DNA of 19,550 bases, from assembly GCA_023399815.1 (NCBI GenBank), contig JAEWOJ010000008.1, positions 1 through 19,550 on the forward strand, written 5' to 3'. Source of the stretch: Pseudomonadota bacterium (GTDB taxonomy: Bacteria; Pseudomonadota; Gammaproteobacteria; Xanthomonadales; Xanthomonadaceae). A model generated the notes under the pieces. That model searched no databases. It was not told where the DNA came from and saw only the letters and a list, made by a program, of their open reading frames with translations. Shown here piece by piece: positions 7,924 to 15,453 of this stretch (within the stretch, counting starts at the first letter, position 1; each line of letters starts with the position of its first letter). The translations under genes were made by a program, and so were the position numbers.

Positions 7924-8115
7924 ATGAAGCCGCTGCTGCCGTCCCGCCTGTCGCTCCCGACACCCTTCGCTGCCATGGCGGGCTCGCGGGCCATCGCCTC
8001 GCCTGCCATTCCCGAAGGCGATACCCGGTCCACGGTGTTCCTGGCAGGCAGCATCGGAATGGGCGAGGCCTGCGCCGGGCAACAGCACGCGCCGGCCGCC
8101 CGGCGCATGCGCTGA
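7924..8115 (+). pseudogene. Remnant resembling the N-terminus of a nucleoside 2-deoxyribosyltransferase-like protein
   Basis: A 63-codon frame from ATG 7924 encodes an unconserved start, then TRSTVFLAGSIGMGEACAGQQ and a stop at 8115. VFLAGSIxMGxAxxWQ is the N-terminal nucleotide-binding signature of the nucleoside 2-deoxyribosyltransferase-like family (normally about 140 residues or more). Here the motif is intact except that the expected Trp codon before QQ reads GGG (Gly), and everything after it is missing. I read this as a gene truncated early, its 3' part replaced by the DNA now carrying the LysE-type exporter 24 bases later. I see no continuation in the other frames. The alternative, a chance frame upstream of the exporter, cannot be excluded: only about 17 residues carry the similarity. 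Confidence 0.42.
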
Positions 8116-8139
8116 GCCGGACGCGACGGAACGACCGCC

Positions 8140-8763
8140 ATGCCGTGGATGGGAATCAACGACCTGGGCACCTTCGTGGTGGCCGTCATCCTGTTCCTGA
8201 TGCTGCCCGGGCCAGGCACCTTCACCATTCTCACCGCCACCGCGCGCGGCGGCGTGCGCGCCGGCTACGCGACGCTGGCCGGGCTGATGCTGGGCGACCA
8301 GATCCTGATCGCCGTCGCCGCCACCGGCGTGGCCGCGCTGCTGAAGGCGCATCCGCTGCTGTTCGCCGGGCTGCGCTGCGTCGGCGCGGCCTATCTGGTC
8401 TGGGTCGGCGCGCAGCTGCTGCGCGAGCAGGCCGCCGCCGGTGCCGCCGCGCCACCGCGGCAAGGCCGGCGCTGGTTCCGGCAGGCGCTGCTGGTGGGCC
8501 TGCTCAACCCCAAGGCGATCCTGTTCTACATGGCCTTCTTCCCGCTGTTCATCGACCCGGCCACGCAGCGCGGCGCGTTGACCCTGGCGCTGATGGCGGC
8601 GCTGATCGCCGTGCTGAGCCTGGGCTGGTGCTCGGTGCTGGTCTTCGGCGGCCAGTTCATCGCCCGGCGGATGGCCGGCCATCCGCGCATGGGCGCATGG
8701 CTGCGGCGCGCGGTGGGCGTATGCTTGGTCGCGTTCGGAGTGCGGCTGGGACTGGAAGGCTGA
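8140..8763 (+). CDS. LysE/RhtB-family amino-acid exporter
   Basis: This is a 207-residue inner-membrane protein with about six hydrophobic segments. LysE/RhtB proteins export amino acids or related small metabolites (lysine, threonine, homoserine lactone) by proton antiport. Family marks are the early LPGPGTFTILTATARGGVRAG (22-42), with the PGP turn after the first membrane segment and the conserved G-x-R-x-G, LRCVGAAYLVWVGAQLL (78-94), and LLNPKAILFYMAFFPLFI (121-138), the second family signature. The start at 8140 follows GGAA by about eight bases. A second in-frame ATG at 8149 is an equally possible start. Its substrate cannot be assigned. A DUF488 gene follows after 34 bases on the same strand, which suggests co-transcription. 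Confidence 0.92.
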   Translation: MPWMGINDLGTFVVAVILFLMLPGPGTFTILTATARGGVRAGYATLAGLMLGDQILIAVAATGVAALLKAHPLLFAGLRCVGAAYLVWVGAQLLREQAAAGAAAPPRQGRRWFRQALLVGLLNPKAILFYMAFFPLFIDPATQRGALTLALMAALIAVLSLGWCSVLVFGGQFIARRMAGHPRMGAWLRRAVGVCLVAFGVRLGLEG

Positions 8764-8797
8764 GGCGCCTTGCGGCCGCCGCGCGGGAGATCCCGGA

Positions 8798-9154
8798 ATG
8801 ATGCTCCAGTGCAAACGCGCCTATGAACCCGCCACGGCCGCCGACGGCCAGCGCTTCCTGGTCGATCGCCTGTGGCCCCGCGGGGTCAGCCATGAGCAGC
8901 TGCAGGCGCAATGGCTCAAGGACGTGGCGCCCAGCACCGAACTGCGGCAGTGGTTCGACCACCGCGCCGAACGCTGGAATGAGTTCCGCCAGCGCTACTG
9001 GCAGGAACTGGCCGCGCACCCCCAGTTGCTGGCGCCGCTGCGCGACGCGCTGGCGGCCGGGCCGGTGACGCTGGTGTACGGCGCCCGCGACACCGGGCAC
9101 AACCAGGCCGTGGCCCTGCGCGAGTACCTGCTGGCGCACCCGCGCCGCGCGTAA
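8798..9154 (+). CDS. DUF488 family protein (YeaO-like)
   Basis: This is a 118-residue cytoplasmic protein of the DUF488 family, whose function is not established. The family's signatures are clear: VDRLWPRGVSHEQL (22-35), a central WFDHRAERWNEFRQRYWQEL with many Trp/Arg/His residues, and the C-terminal TLVYGARDTGHNQAVALREYL (91-111). Length is normal for the short YeaO-type members. It begins with two consecutive ATG codons (8798 and 8801); GGGAG and CCGGA upstream can serve either. The only cysteine is Cys5, so a cysteine-based chemistry is not indicated. It lies 34 bases after the LysE-type exporter and is probably in its transcript. Nothing in the sequence links the two functions. Confidence 0.9.
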   Translation: MMLQCKRAYEPATAADGQRFLVDRLWPRGVSHEQLQAQWLKDVAPSTELRQWFDHRAERWNEFRQRYWQELAAHPQLLAPLRDALAAGPVTLVYGARDTGHNQAVALREYLLAHPRRA

Positions 9155-9158
9155 CCGC

Positions 9159-9230
9159 AGGTCGGGGCTATGTCCCCGACGCTCTTCGCGTATCCGGCAC
9201 GACGCGCGTCGGGGACATGACCCCCGACCT
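9159..9230. repeat. Imperfect 24-base inverted repeat (REP-like hairpin)
   Basis: The left arm 9159-9182 (AGGTCGGGGCTATGTCCCCG plus ACGC) pairs with the right arm 9206-9230 apart from one or two positions, around a 23-base spacer. Each arm also contains its own palindrome (GTCGGGG/CCCCGAC), which is typical of REP units arranged as an inverted pair. The core differs from the GTAGGAGCGACG repeats later in the window, so this is a separate family. It begins five bases after the DUF488 stop and may also work as a transcript 3' end. Confidence 0.65.
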
Positions 9231-9231
9231 A

Positions 9232-9258
9232 CCCGATATGGGCTTGCCCCATGTCGGG
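9232..9258 (+). repeat. Small hairpin before the permease gene
   Basis: CCCGATATGGG (9232-9242) pairs with CCCATGTCGGG (9248-9258), with one G-U position in RNA and a 5-base loop. It directly follows the larger inverted repeat. With no T-run after it, a terminator role is uncertain. The remaining 185 bases up to the permease ATG show no gene I can support. Confidence 0.45.
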
Positions 9259-9443
9259 CGTTGCCGGGAAAATCCCGTGCCGGGTGAGTATGGTCCGCAC
9301 AGCCATGCTTTGTGCCGAATCCGTCACCCCGGCTACCGCCCATCGCCAAACCCCATGAAAGCCGCTGGAAATTCTGGCTTTGCTGCGCTGCGTTCGGCGA
9401 AACTCGGCCCCTTTCCCGAATACCCACGAACCGCGAGGTCCGC

Positions 9444-10883
9444 ATGCAGTCCTGGCTCCGGCGCAAATCCATCGACCAGCTCACCCAGCACGAGGAAGGC
9501 CGCCGGCTGATTCCTTCGCTGAGCTGGCCCCACCTGGTCGCGCTGGGCATCGGCGCCATCGTCGGCACCGGCATCTACACCCTGATCGGCGTGGGCGCGG
9601 ACAAGGCCGGCCCGGCGGTGCTGATCTCCTTCGTCGTCGCCGGCATCGTCTGCGCCTGCGCGGCGCTGGCCTATGCCGAGCTGTCGACGATGATGCCGGC
9701 CGCCGGCAGCGCCTACACCTACAGCTACAGCGCGCTGGGCGAGACCATCGCCTGGGTGGTGGGCTGGAGCCTGATCCTCGAGTACTCGCTGGTGGTCAGC
9801 ACGGTGGCGGTGGGCTGGTCGGGCTATTTCGTGGGCTTCCTGGAATGGCTGCACACCTCCTTCGGCTGGAACGTGGTGCTGCCGCAGGCGCTGGCCGCGG
9901 GCCCGCACGTGGAAGGCGGCTTCCTCAACGTGCCAGCCATCGTCATCACCTTCCTGGTCGCCGGCATGCTGATCGCCGGCACCCGCGAGAGCGCCACGGT
10001 CAACGCGGTGCTGGTGGTGTTCAAGCTGATCGCGCTGGCGGTGTTCGTGGCCGTCGCGCTGCCGGCGTTCGACCTGGCCAACCTGCAGCCGTTCATGCCC
10101 TACGGCTTCCCCAAGTCGGTCAGCGCCGACGGCGTGGAGCGCGGGGTGATGGCGGCCGCGGCGATCATCTTCTTCGCCTTCTACGGCTTCGACGCGATCT
10201 CCACCGCCGCCGAGGAAACCAAGAACCCCAAGCGCGACCTGTCGATCGGCATCGTCGGCTCGATGGTCGGCTGCACCATCATCTACCTGCTGGTGGCGCT
10301 GGCCGCGGTCGGCGCGATGAGCTACACCGTGTTCGGCAAGAGCGCCGAGCCGCTGGCGCTGATCATGCGCGAACTCGGCCACGGCACCGCCGCGCTGGTG
10401 ATCGGCGTGGTCGCCATCATCGCCCTGCCGACCGTGCTGCTGGCGTTCTTCTACGGCCAGAGCCGCATCTTCTTCGTGATGTCGCGCGACGGCCTGCTGC
10501 CGCGCGGGCTGTCGCTGGTGAACAAGCGCACCGGCACGCCGGTGACCATCACCGTGTTCACCGCGGTGCTGGTGGCCGCGCTGGCCGGCGTGGCGCGCCT
10601 GGACGAGATCGCCGCGCTGGCCAACGCCGGCACGCTGGCCGCGTTCACCGCGGTCGGCCTGTGCCTGCTGGTGCTGCGCAAGCGCGAGCCGAACCGCGCG
10701 CGCACGTTCCGCACGCCGCTGGCCTGGGTGGTCGGCCCGGTCGCGATCCTGGGCTGCATCTACCTGTTCTTCAGCCTGCCCACCCGCACCCAGCTGTGGT
10801 TCGCGCTGTGGAACGTGTTCGGCCTGGTGGTCTACGTGCTGTACAGCCGCCGCAACGCGGTGCTGGGCCAGCGCGCGGCCTGA
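9444..10883 (+). CDS. APC-superfamily amino-acid permease (cationic amino-acid transporter type)
   Basis: This is a 479-residue polytopic inner-membrane transporter, expected to import amino acids by proton symport. The N-terminal cytoplasmic segment ends in GRRLIPSLSWPHL. The first membrane helix then carries the substrate-site glycine motif GIGAIVGTGIYTLIGVGADKAGPAV (35-59). FFAFYGFDAISTAAEETKNPKRDLSIGI (243-270) is the other hallmark of the CAT/YfnA-like branch. About 12 hydrophobic segments can be counted. The last ones (about 428-446 and 450-468) follow the basic RKREPNRARTFRTP loop. The ATG at 9444 has GAGG six bases upstream; an open frame from 9312 adds only unconserved residues. The substrate cannot be specified from sequence. 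The ArsC-like gene starts 11 bases after the stop, so the two genes form an operon. Confidence 0.93.
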   Translation: MQSWLRRKSIDQLTQHEEGRRLIPSLSWPHLVALGIGAIVGTGIYTLIGVGADKAGPAVLISFVVAGIVCACAALAYAELSTMMPAAGSAYTYSYSALGETIAWVVGWSLILEYSLVVSTVAVGWSGYFVGFLEWLHTSFGWNVVLPQALAAGPHVEGGFLNVPAIVITFLVAGMLIAGTRESATVNAVLVVFKLIALAVFVAVALPAFDLANLQPFMPYGFPKSVSADGVERGVMAAAAIIFFAFYGFDAISTAAEETKNPKRDLSIGIVGSMVGCTIIYLLVALAAVGAMSYTVFGKSAEPLALIMRELGHGTAALVIGVVAIIALPTVLLAFFYGQSRIFFVMSRDGLLPRGLSLVNKRTGTPVTITVFTAVLVAALAGVARLDEIAALANAGTLAAFTAVGLCLLVLRKREPNRARTFRTPLAWVVGPVAILGCIYLFFSLPTRTQLWFALWNVFGLVVYVLYSRRNAVLGQRAA

Positions 10884-10894
10884 GCGCTGGCGAC

Positions 10895-11311
10895 ATGGCC
10901 GCGCCGGTGAAGCGGGTTCTCTTCGTCTGCGTGGAGAACTCCAACCGCAGCCAGATGGCCGAAGCCTTCGCGCGCATGCTCGGGGGCGCGGCGGTGGAGG
11001 CCTACAGCGCCGGTTCGCGCCCTTCCGGCGTCATCAACCCCAGGGCCATCGCGGCGATGGCCGAACTGGGCTACGACCTCGCCACGCATGGCTCGAAATC
11101 GCTCGACGACGTGAGCCATCTCGAATTCGATTTCGTGGCGACCATGGGCTGCGGCGACGCCTGCCCCTTCATTGCCGCCCGCCAGCGCGCGGACTGGGCG
11201 CTGCCCGACCCGCGCGACATGGCGCCGGAGCAGTACCGCGGCGTGCGCGACGAGATCCGCGCACGCGTGGCGGCGATGCTCGCCACGCTGGGCATCGCGC
11301 CGCACCCCTGA
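10895..11311 (+). CDS. ArsC-type arsenate reductase / low-molecular-weight protein tyrosine phosphatase family
   Basis: A 138-residue cytoplasmic enzyme of the LMW-PTP fold. The phosphate-binding loop is FVCVENSNRSQMAEAF, with nucleophile Cys12 in CX5RS. The general-acid Asp is Asp105 in the DPRD loop (ALPDPRDM). Cys86 and Cys90 (MGCGDACPF) correspond to the redox pair used by thioredoxin-linked ArsC enzymes such as S. aureus ArsC, and Asn16 (ENSNRS) also fits arsenate reductases. I therefore favour thioredoxin-coupled arsenate reduction over a pure phosphatase. The spacing of the second Cys pair (CGDAC) is shorter than in the Gram-positive enzymes I recall. No arsR, arsB or acr3 lies nearby. 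The partner in the transcript is an amino-acid permease, which is unusual and leaves the physiological role open. Confidence 0.85.
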   Translation: MAAPVKRVLFVCVENSNRSQMAEAFARMLGGAAVEAYSAGSRPSGVINPRAIAAMAELGYDLATHGSKSLDDVSHLEFDFVATMGCGDACPFIAARQRADWALPDPRDMAPEQYRGVRDEIRARVAAMLATLGIAPHP

Positions 11312-11333
11312 TCCGCGCACGCCGTTGTTGCCT

Positions 11334-11360
11334 GCATCGCCGCCGCGACGGTGGCGATGC
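11334..11360 (+). terminator. Hairpin after the permease-arsC pair
   Basis: GCATCGCC and GGCGATGC close a stem that continues through a G-T position into CCG/CGG around a CGA loop, 22 bases after the arsC-like stop. No T-run follows (GCGCATTCC), so it is at best a partial or Rho-assisted terminator. Confidence 0.45.
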
Positions 11361-11504
11361 GCGCATTCCGCAATATTCCTGTCATCGGCGGCTGGAAGAC
11401 TGCCCGCCGCGACGATGACGCCGGGGCCGCCATTGCCGTGATTACGGCCCCCCGCGCCTGGTTCGTTCCTCCCATGACCGGGACGGGCCGATACCCTGGG
11501 GGCG

Positions 11505-11524
11505 GCCTGTCCCCCACGACAGGC
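11505..11524 (+). promoter_or_regulatory. Leader hairpin just before the TonB receptor start
   Basis: GCCTGTC (11505-11511) and GACAGGC (11518-11524) form a perfect 7-bp stem with a CCCCAC loop, ending 10 bases before the ATG at 11535. No good Shine-Dalgarno is visible between hairpin and ATG, and the AGG inside the stem's right arm is the only candidate. The hairpin could therefore limit translation initiation; this is an inference. Confidence 0.35.
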
Positions 11525-11534
11525 TCCGATCCCG

Positions 11535-13844
11535 ATGAATCATTCCCTGCTTGCCCTGGCCGTCGCCATGGCGATGGCTTCTTCCGCATACGCCGGCGAA
11601 ACCGCCAACCCCGCTTCGACCACCGAACTGGATGCGGTGTCGGTGATCGGCAGCGGCGAGCTGCGCCAGGTGCAGCGCATCACCCCGGAAAACCTGACCG
11701 TGCTGCCGCCGGGCACCAGCCCGCAGAAGGTGCTGAACCTGCTGCCGGGCGTGAACGCGCAGTCCACCGACGCGCTGGGCACCAACGAGCAGTCGATGAC
11801 CGTGAGCCTGCGCGGCTTCGCCGGCACCAAGCTCGGCCACACCCTGGACGGCGTGCCGCTGGGCGACAGCGCCTACAACAACTACAACGGCCTGAGCATC
11901 AACCGCGCGCTGATCTCCGAGAACCTGGGCATGGTCGAGCTGGCGCAGGGCATCGGCAACCTGTCCACGCCGTCCACCAGCAACCTGGGCGGCGCCATCG
12001 CCTACTTCTCCAACGCGCCGCTGAAGGACATGGGCGGGCGCGTGGTGCAGACCGTCGGCAGCGACGCCAACCGCCGCAGCTTCGCCCGTTTCGACAGCGG
12101 CGAATACAACGGCTTCTCGATGTACGTGTCGGGCATGAACGCCCGCTCCGACCTGTGGAACGACCAGAGCGCCTACAACGATTCGTCCACCCGCCAGTTC
12201 AACACCAAGGCGGTGTACGAGAATCAGTGGATGCGCCTGACCGGCTTCGCCGACGCCTCGCGCACCACCCAGGCCAACTACTTCTACCTGTCCAGGGACA
12301 GCATGGCGCGCGGGCTGGGCTGGGATTGGGGCGGTTATGCGCCGGACTGGGCCAAAGCGGTGGCCAAGGCCTACTGCAACAAGAGCACCTACAACGCGGC
12401 GCGCTGCGACGCCAGCGGCCCGGACACCGACGCCGATGGCGCCTTCACCGCCGGCCAGATCCTGCGCAACGATGACCTCTACTACCTGTCCGGCGAATTC
12501 TTCCCGACCGACACGCTGACCCTGCGCGTGCTCGGCTACCGCCACGAGGACGACGGCGAGGGCCACAACTGGAACAGCGGCGCGTGGTCGAACAAGGACA
12601 CCGCGCAGGAACTGCCGATCATCTTCCGCAACACGCTGTACAGCATCGACCGCCGCGGCGGCACCCTCGGCGCGGAATGGCAGCTGGGCGCGCACCGCCT
12701 GCAGGCCGGCGGCTGGTACGAGGAGAACACCAGCAGCGCCTCGCGCTACCAGAGCGCGGTGGACGGCCCGCGCGATTTCAGCGGCCTGGCCAAGGGCCAG
12801 CCGGACGTGGGCGTGTTCGCCCAGGAAACCGAGTGGAAGACGCGCCAGTTCTACCTGCAGGACACCCTGCAGCTGATGGACGACCGCCTGCGCCTTGAAG
12901 CCGGCTTCAAGGCGATGAACGCGCAGTCGCGCGCCCGCGCCCTGCCCGGCATCGCCAAGGCGCCGATCTCGCCGGGCTCCAACAACCAGTTCGCCACCGG
13001 CGACCTGCGCGCGCGCGACTCGTTCCTGCCCAGCGCCGGCGTGTACTTCCAGCTCGACCCGCGCCAGGAACTGTTCGCCAGCTACGCCGAGAACATCGCC
13101 ATGTTCCAGGGCGGCTTCAAGCTCGGCCCGCAGGCGGTGAGCCAGGCCACCTGGGACAGCCAGGGCACGCTCAAGCCCGAGCAGTCGCGCACCTTCGAGC
13201 TGGGCTACCGCTGGATCGGCGACAGCGTGCAGCTGTCGCTGGCCGGCTACGACGTGCGCTTCGACAACCGCCTGCTGCAGTACAACCCCTGCGACTCGCG
13301 CCAGCCGGTGGGCCCGGAGTGCGGCAACCGCTTCTACAACGTCGGCAGCGTGGACAGCCGCGGCGCCGAGCTGACCGTGCTGTGGACCCCGACCGCGCAC
13401 CTGAGCTGGTACAACTCGGCCTCGTTCAACGATTCCACCTACGGCTCGGACTACATGCAGAACGGCGTGGTGGTGCCGACCAAGGGCAAGACCCAGACCG
13501 ACACGCCCAGGACCCTGCTGGCCAGCGAGCTGAAGTGGCACAACGGGCCGTGGTCGCTGGACCTGCGCGGCAAGTACACCGGCAAGCGTTACTACACCTA
13601 CACCAACGACCAGGGCTTCGGCGGCTTCACCGTGTTCGACGCCGGCGCCGGCTACGACTTCGGCAAGGTCGGCGTGCTGCAGGCGTTCAAGGTGTCGTTC
13701 AACGTCACCAACCTGACCGACAAGCGCTACGCCAGCAACCTGGATTCGAGCGTGTTCGCGCCGACCGACCCGGACGGCAAGCTGTACGTGTTCCATGCCT
13801 CGGCGCCGCGGCAGGCGTTCATGTCGCTGGACGCGCGTTTCTGA
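11535..13844 (+). CDS. TonB-dependent receptor paired with a phytase-like esterase gene
   Basis: This is a 769-residue outer-membrane receptor of the classical size class. It has a signal peptide (1-20, ending SSAYA), a TonB box (TELDAVSVIG, about 30-39), and a plug (about 45-160) containing VLNLLPGVNAQ, TVSLRGFAGTKLGHTLDGVPL and GNLSTPSTSNLGGAIAYFS. The barrel ends QAFMSLDARF with a terminal Phe. In the first third of the barrel, Cys281 and Cys291 precede a DTDADG sequence (297-302). This resembles a calcium-binding DxDxDG loop on an extracellular loop. The gene for a secreted phytase-like esterase follows after 16 bases, so the receptor probably imports a product released by, or a ligand handled by, that enzyme. 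The family does not reveal the ligand. The start at 11535 is fixed by the signal peptide, although its ribosome binding site is weak. Confidence 0.92.
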   Translation: MNHSLLALAVAMAMASSAYAGETANPASTTELDAVSVIGSGELRQVQRITPENLTVLPPGTSPQKVLNLLPGVNAQSTDALGTNEQSMTVSLRGFAGTKLGHTLDGVPLGDSAYNNYNGLSINRALISENLGMVELAQGIGNLSTPSTSNLGGAIAYFSNAPLKDMGGRVVQTVGSDANRRSFARFDSGEYNGFSMYVSGMNARSDLWNDQSAYNDSSTRQFNTKAVYENQWMRLTGFADASRTTQANYFYLSRDSMARGLGWDWGGYAPDWAKAVAKAYCNKSTYNAARCDASGPDTDADGAFTAGQILRNDDLYYLSGEFFPTDTLTLRVLGYRHEDDGEGHNWNSGAWSNKDTAQELPIIFRNTLYSIDRRGGTLGAEWQLGAHRLQAGGWYEENTSSASRYQSAVDGPRDFSGLAKGQPDVGVFAQETEWKTRQFYLQDTLQLMDDRLRLEAGFKAMNAQSRARALPGIAKAPISPGSNNQFATGDLRARDSFLPSAGVYFQLDPRQELFASYAENIAMFQGGFKLGPQAVSQATWDSQGTLKPEQSRTFELGYRWIGDSVQLSLAGYDVRFDNRLLQYNPCDSRQPVGPECGNRFYNVGSVDSRGAELTVLWTPTAHLSWYNSASFNDSTYGSDYMQNGVVVPTKGKTQTDTPRTLLASELKWHNGPWSLDLRGKYTGKRYYTYTNDQGFGGFTVFDAGAGYDFGKVGVLQAFKVSFNVTNLTDKRYASNLDSSVFAPTDPDGKLYVFHASAPRQAFMSLDARF

Positions 13845-13860
13845 GCCGGGGACGCCAGCG

Positions 13861-15333
13861 ATGAACCTGCTCGCCGCCGCATTGCTCGCCACCGCGCTTG
13901 GCGGTGGCGTGGCCTGGACCACGCCGCATCGGGCCACGGACGCGGCGCCGCGCACGCATGAGATCGAGGGGCGGCGCCATGTCGACCATGGCCTGGTCGC
14001 GGCCGGCACGCTGCCGGCGGCGACCGTCGATTTCCTCGGCGATACGCTGGGTTCGTTCTCCTCGTTCGCGGTGGCGCCGGGCAGCTGGCGGCGCACCGCC
14101 GACGGCGGCTACGAGGGCGTGCTGTGGACCCTGCCCGATCGCGGCCGCAACGATCCCGAGGCCGGGCTGTTCTACGACTACCCGGCGCGGCTGGAACGCT
14201 TGCGCATGACCATCGCGCCGGCCACTGCCGGCGCCATCGGGCAGGTGACGCTGGCGGTGGACGGCGGGCTGGAACTGCGCGACGCCGATGGCCGGCCGTT
14301 CACCGGCGCCGACCCCGACGATGGCGTGGCGGTCCGCGACGGCGTCGCCCTGCCGGTACCGCGCAAAGGTGCCACCGGCGCCGGCAGGATCTCGCTGGAT
14401 GCCGAATCGCTGCAGTTCACCGCCGACGGGCATTTCTACGTCGGCGACGAGTACGCCGCGCACGTCTACTACTTCGACGCCGACGGCCGCCTGCAGGGCG
14501 TGCTGGTGCCGCCGCCGGCCATCCGGCCGATGCGCGACGGCAGGCCGTACTTCGGTTCGCTCAAGGCCCCGCACAGCGGCCGTCGCAACAACCAGGGCGT
14601 GGAAGGCATGGCGCTGTCGCCGGACGGCACGCGCCTGTTCGTCGCGCTGCAGAGCGCGCTGGTGCAGGACAGCGCCAGGGGCGACGCCAGCGGCCGCATC
14701 AATACCCGCGTGCTGGTCTACGACGTCTCACGCGAGCCGGTGCCGGCGCAGCCCATCGGCCACCATGTCGTGCAACTGCCGGCCTACGCGCTCGATGGCG
14801 AGGGCGGCAAGGCCGACCGCACCGCCGCGCAGAGCGAGCTGCGCGCATTGGACGACCACCGTTTCCTGCTGCTGGCGCGCGACGGCAACGGACTGGGCGG
14901 CAATGCGGCCGCGCCGGTATTCAAGAGCGTGCTGCTGGTGGACACCCGCGACGCCAGCAACCTGGCCGGCAGCGCGTACGAAACGGGCACCGAAAGCGTG
15001 CTGGCCGATCCTGCCGGTACCGCGCTCCGGCCCGGCATCGTGCCGGCGCGCTGGAGCGAGCTGCTGAACCTGCTGGACCCGGCGCAACTGGCGCGCGCCG
15101 GCCTGCGCCTGGACGGCGTCGCCGCGGACGACCCGCGACGGCTCTCGGAAAAGTGGGAAGCGATGGACCTGCTGCCGGCGCTCGACCCCGCGCATCCCGA
15201 CGACTGGCTGCTGCTGGTCGGCAACGACAACGACTTCATCGCCCGCCGCTGCGTGATGCAGGGCGAAGCCTGCGATTCGCCGCTGGACAACGACAACCGC
15301 GTGCTGGTCTACCGGCTGACCCTGCCGCGCTGA
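13861..15333 (+). CDS. Phytase-like esterase family protein, exported
   Basis: A 490-residue protein of the family annotated as esterase-like activity of phytase (PF13449), a beta-propeller-like fold distantly related to beta-propeller phytases. The reaction of most members is unknown; phosphate-ester hydrolysis is a family-name inference. The N-terminus (MNLLAAALLATALGGGVAW) is a plausible export signal. Conserved blocks are TLPDRGRND (90-98), the acidic SLDAESLQFTADGHFYVGDEYAAHVY (178-203), GRRNNQGVEGMALSPDGTRLFVALQSAL (240-267), and the C-terminal EKWEAMDLLPALDPAHPDDWLLLVGNDNDF. Many Asp/Glu residues in the DGxxYVGDEY-type blades could bind calcium. Two late cysteines (CVMQGEAC) may form a disulfide. 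The ATG at 13861 is 16 bases after the TonB receptor stop, with GGGGA upstream, so the pair is an operon. It converges with the dipeptidase gene across a REP pair. Confidence 0.87.
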   Translation: MNLLAAALLATALGGGVAWTTPHRATDAAPRTHEIEGRRHVDHGLVAAGTLPAATVDFLGDTLGSFSSFAVAPGSWRRTADGGYEGVLWTLPDRGRNDPEAGLFYDYPARLERLRMTIAPATAGAIGQVTLAVDGGLELRDADGRPFTGADPDDGVAVRDGVALPVPRKGATGAGRISLDAESLQFTADGHFYVGDEYAAHVYYFDADGRLQGVLVPPPAIRPMRDGRPYFGSLKAPHSGRRNNQGVEGMALSPDGTRLFVALQSALVQDSARGDASGRINTRVLVYDVSREPVPAQPIGHHVVQLPAYALDGEGGKADRTAAQSELRALDDHRFLLLARDGNGLGGNAAAPVFKSVLLVDTRDASNLAGSAYETGTESVLADPAGTALRPGIVPARWSELLNLLDPAQLARAGLRLDGVAADDPRRLSEKWEAMDLLPALDPAHPDDWLLLVGNDNDFIARRCVMQGEACDSPLDNDNRVLVYRLTLPR

Positions 15334-15353
15334 CGCAACCGCATAGGGCCTAT

Positions 15354-15436
15354 GTAGGGCATAGGTATGTAGGAACGACGCCAGTCGCGACGAAGCTTTC
15401 CCGATGAAGCCCCGTCGCGACTGGCGTCGCTCCTAC
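15354..15436. repeat. REP inverted pair (GTAGGAGCGACGCC family) with an extra GTAGG head
   Basis: The arms 15369-15392 and 15413-15436 match as inverted repeats at 23 of 24 positions. Each arm contains the REP unit: a GTAG head, then GCGAC-GCCA-GTCGC hairpin. The 20-base spacer contains CTTTCCCG and a further GCTT/AAGC pair. A second head (TATGTAGGGC) lies 15 bases before the left arm. It sits between the convergent phytase-like and dipeptidase genes and could end both transcripts. GTAG-headed REPs are characteristic of Stenotrophomonas and relatives and are mobilised by RAYT (TnpA_REP) proteins. Confidence 0.85.
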
Positions 15437-15453
15437 AAGACTTCCGCGACCTG

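Noticed and set aside
7845..8240. An N-terminal extension of RmuC by about 130 residues
   Set aside because: RmuC proteins begin at the membrane anchor just after ATG 7844; the upstream frame is unconserved and lies over other features.
6258..8801. Plus-strand open frame of about 850 codons across rmuC and the exporter gene
   Set aside because: It is antisense to rmuC and out of frame with the LysE gene; low-complexity His/Leu/Ala composition with no domain.
10895..11311. An arsenic-resistance operon
   Set aside because: Only the ArsC-like enzyme is present; there is no arsR, arsB, acr3 or arsH in the flanking 9 kb on either side.
11442..14096. Minus-strand open frame of about 880 codons opposite the second TonB receptor
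   Set aside because: Same high-GC shadow effect; no recognisable motif, and it spans an intergenic region and two plus-strand genes.
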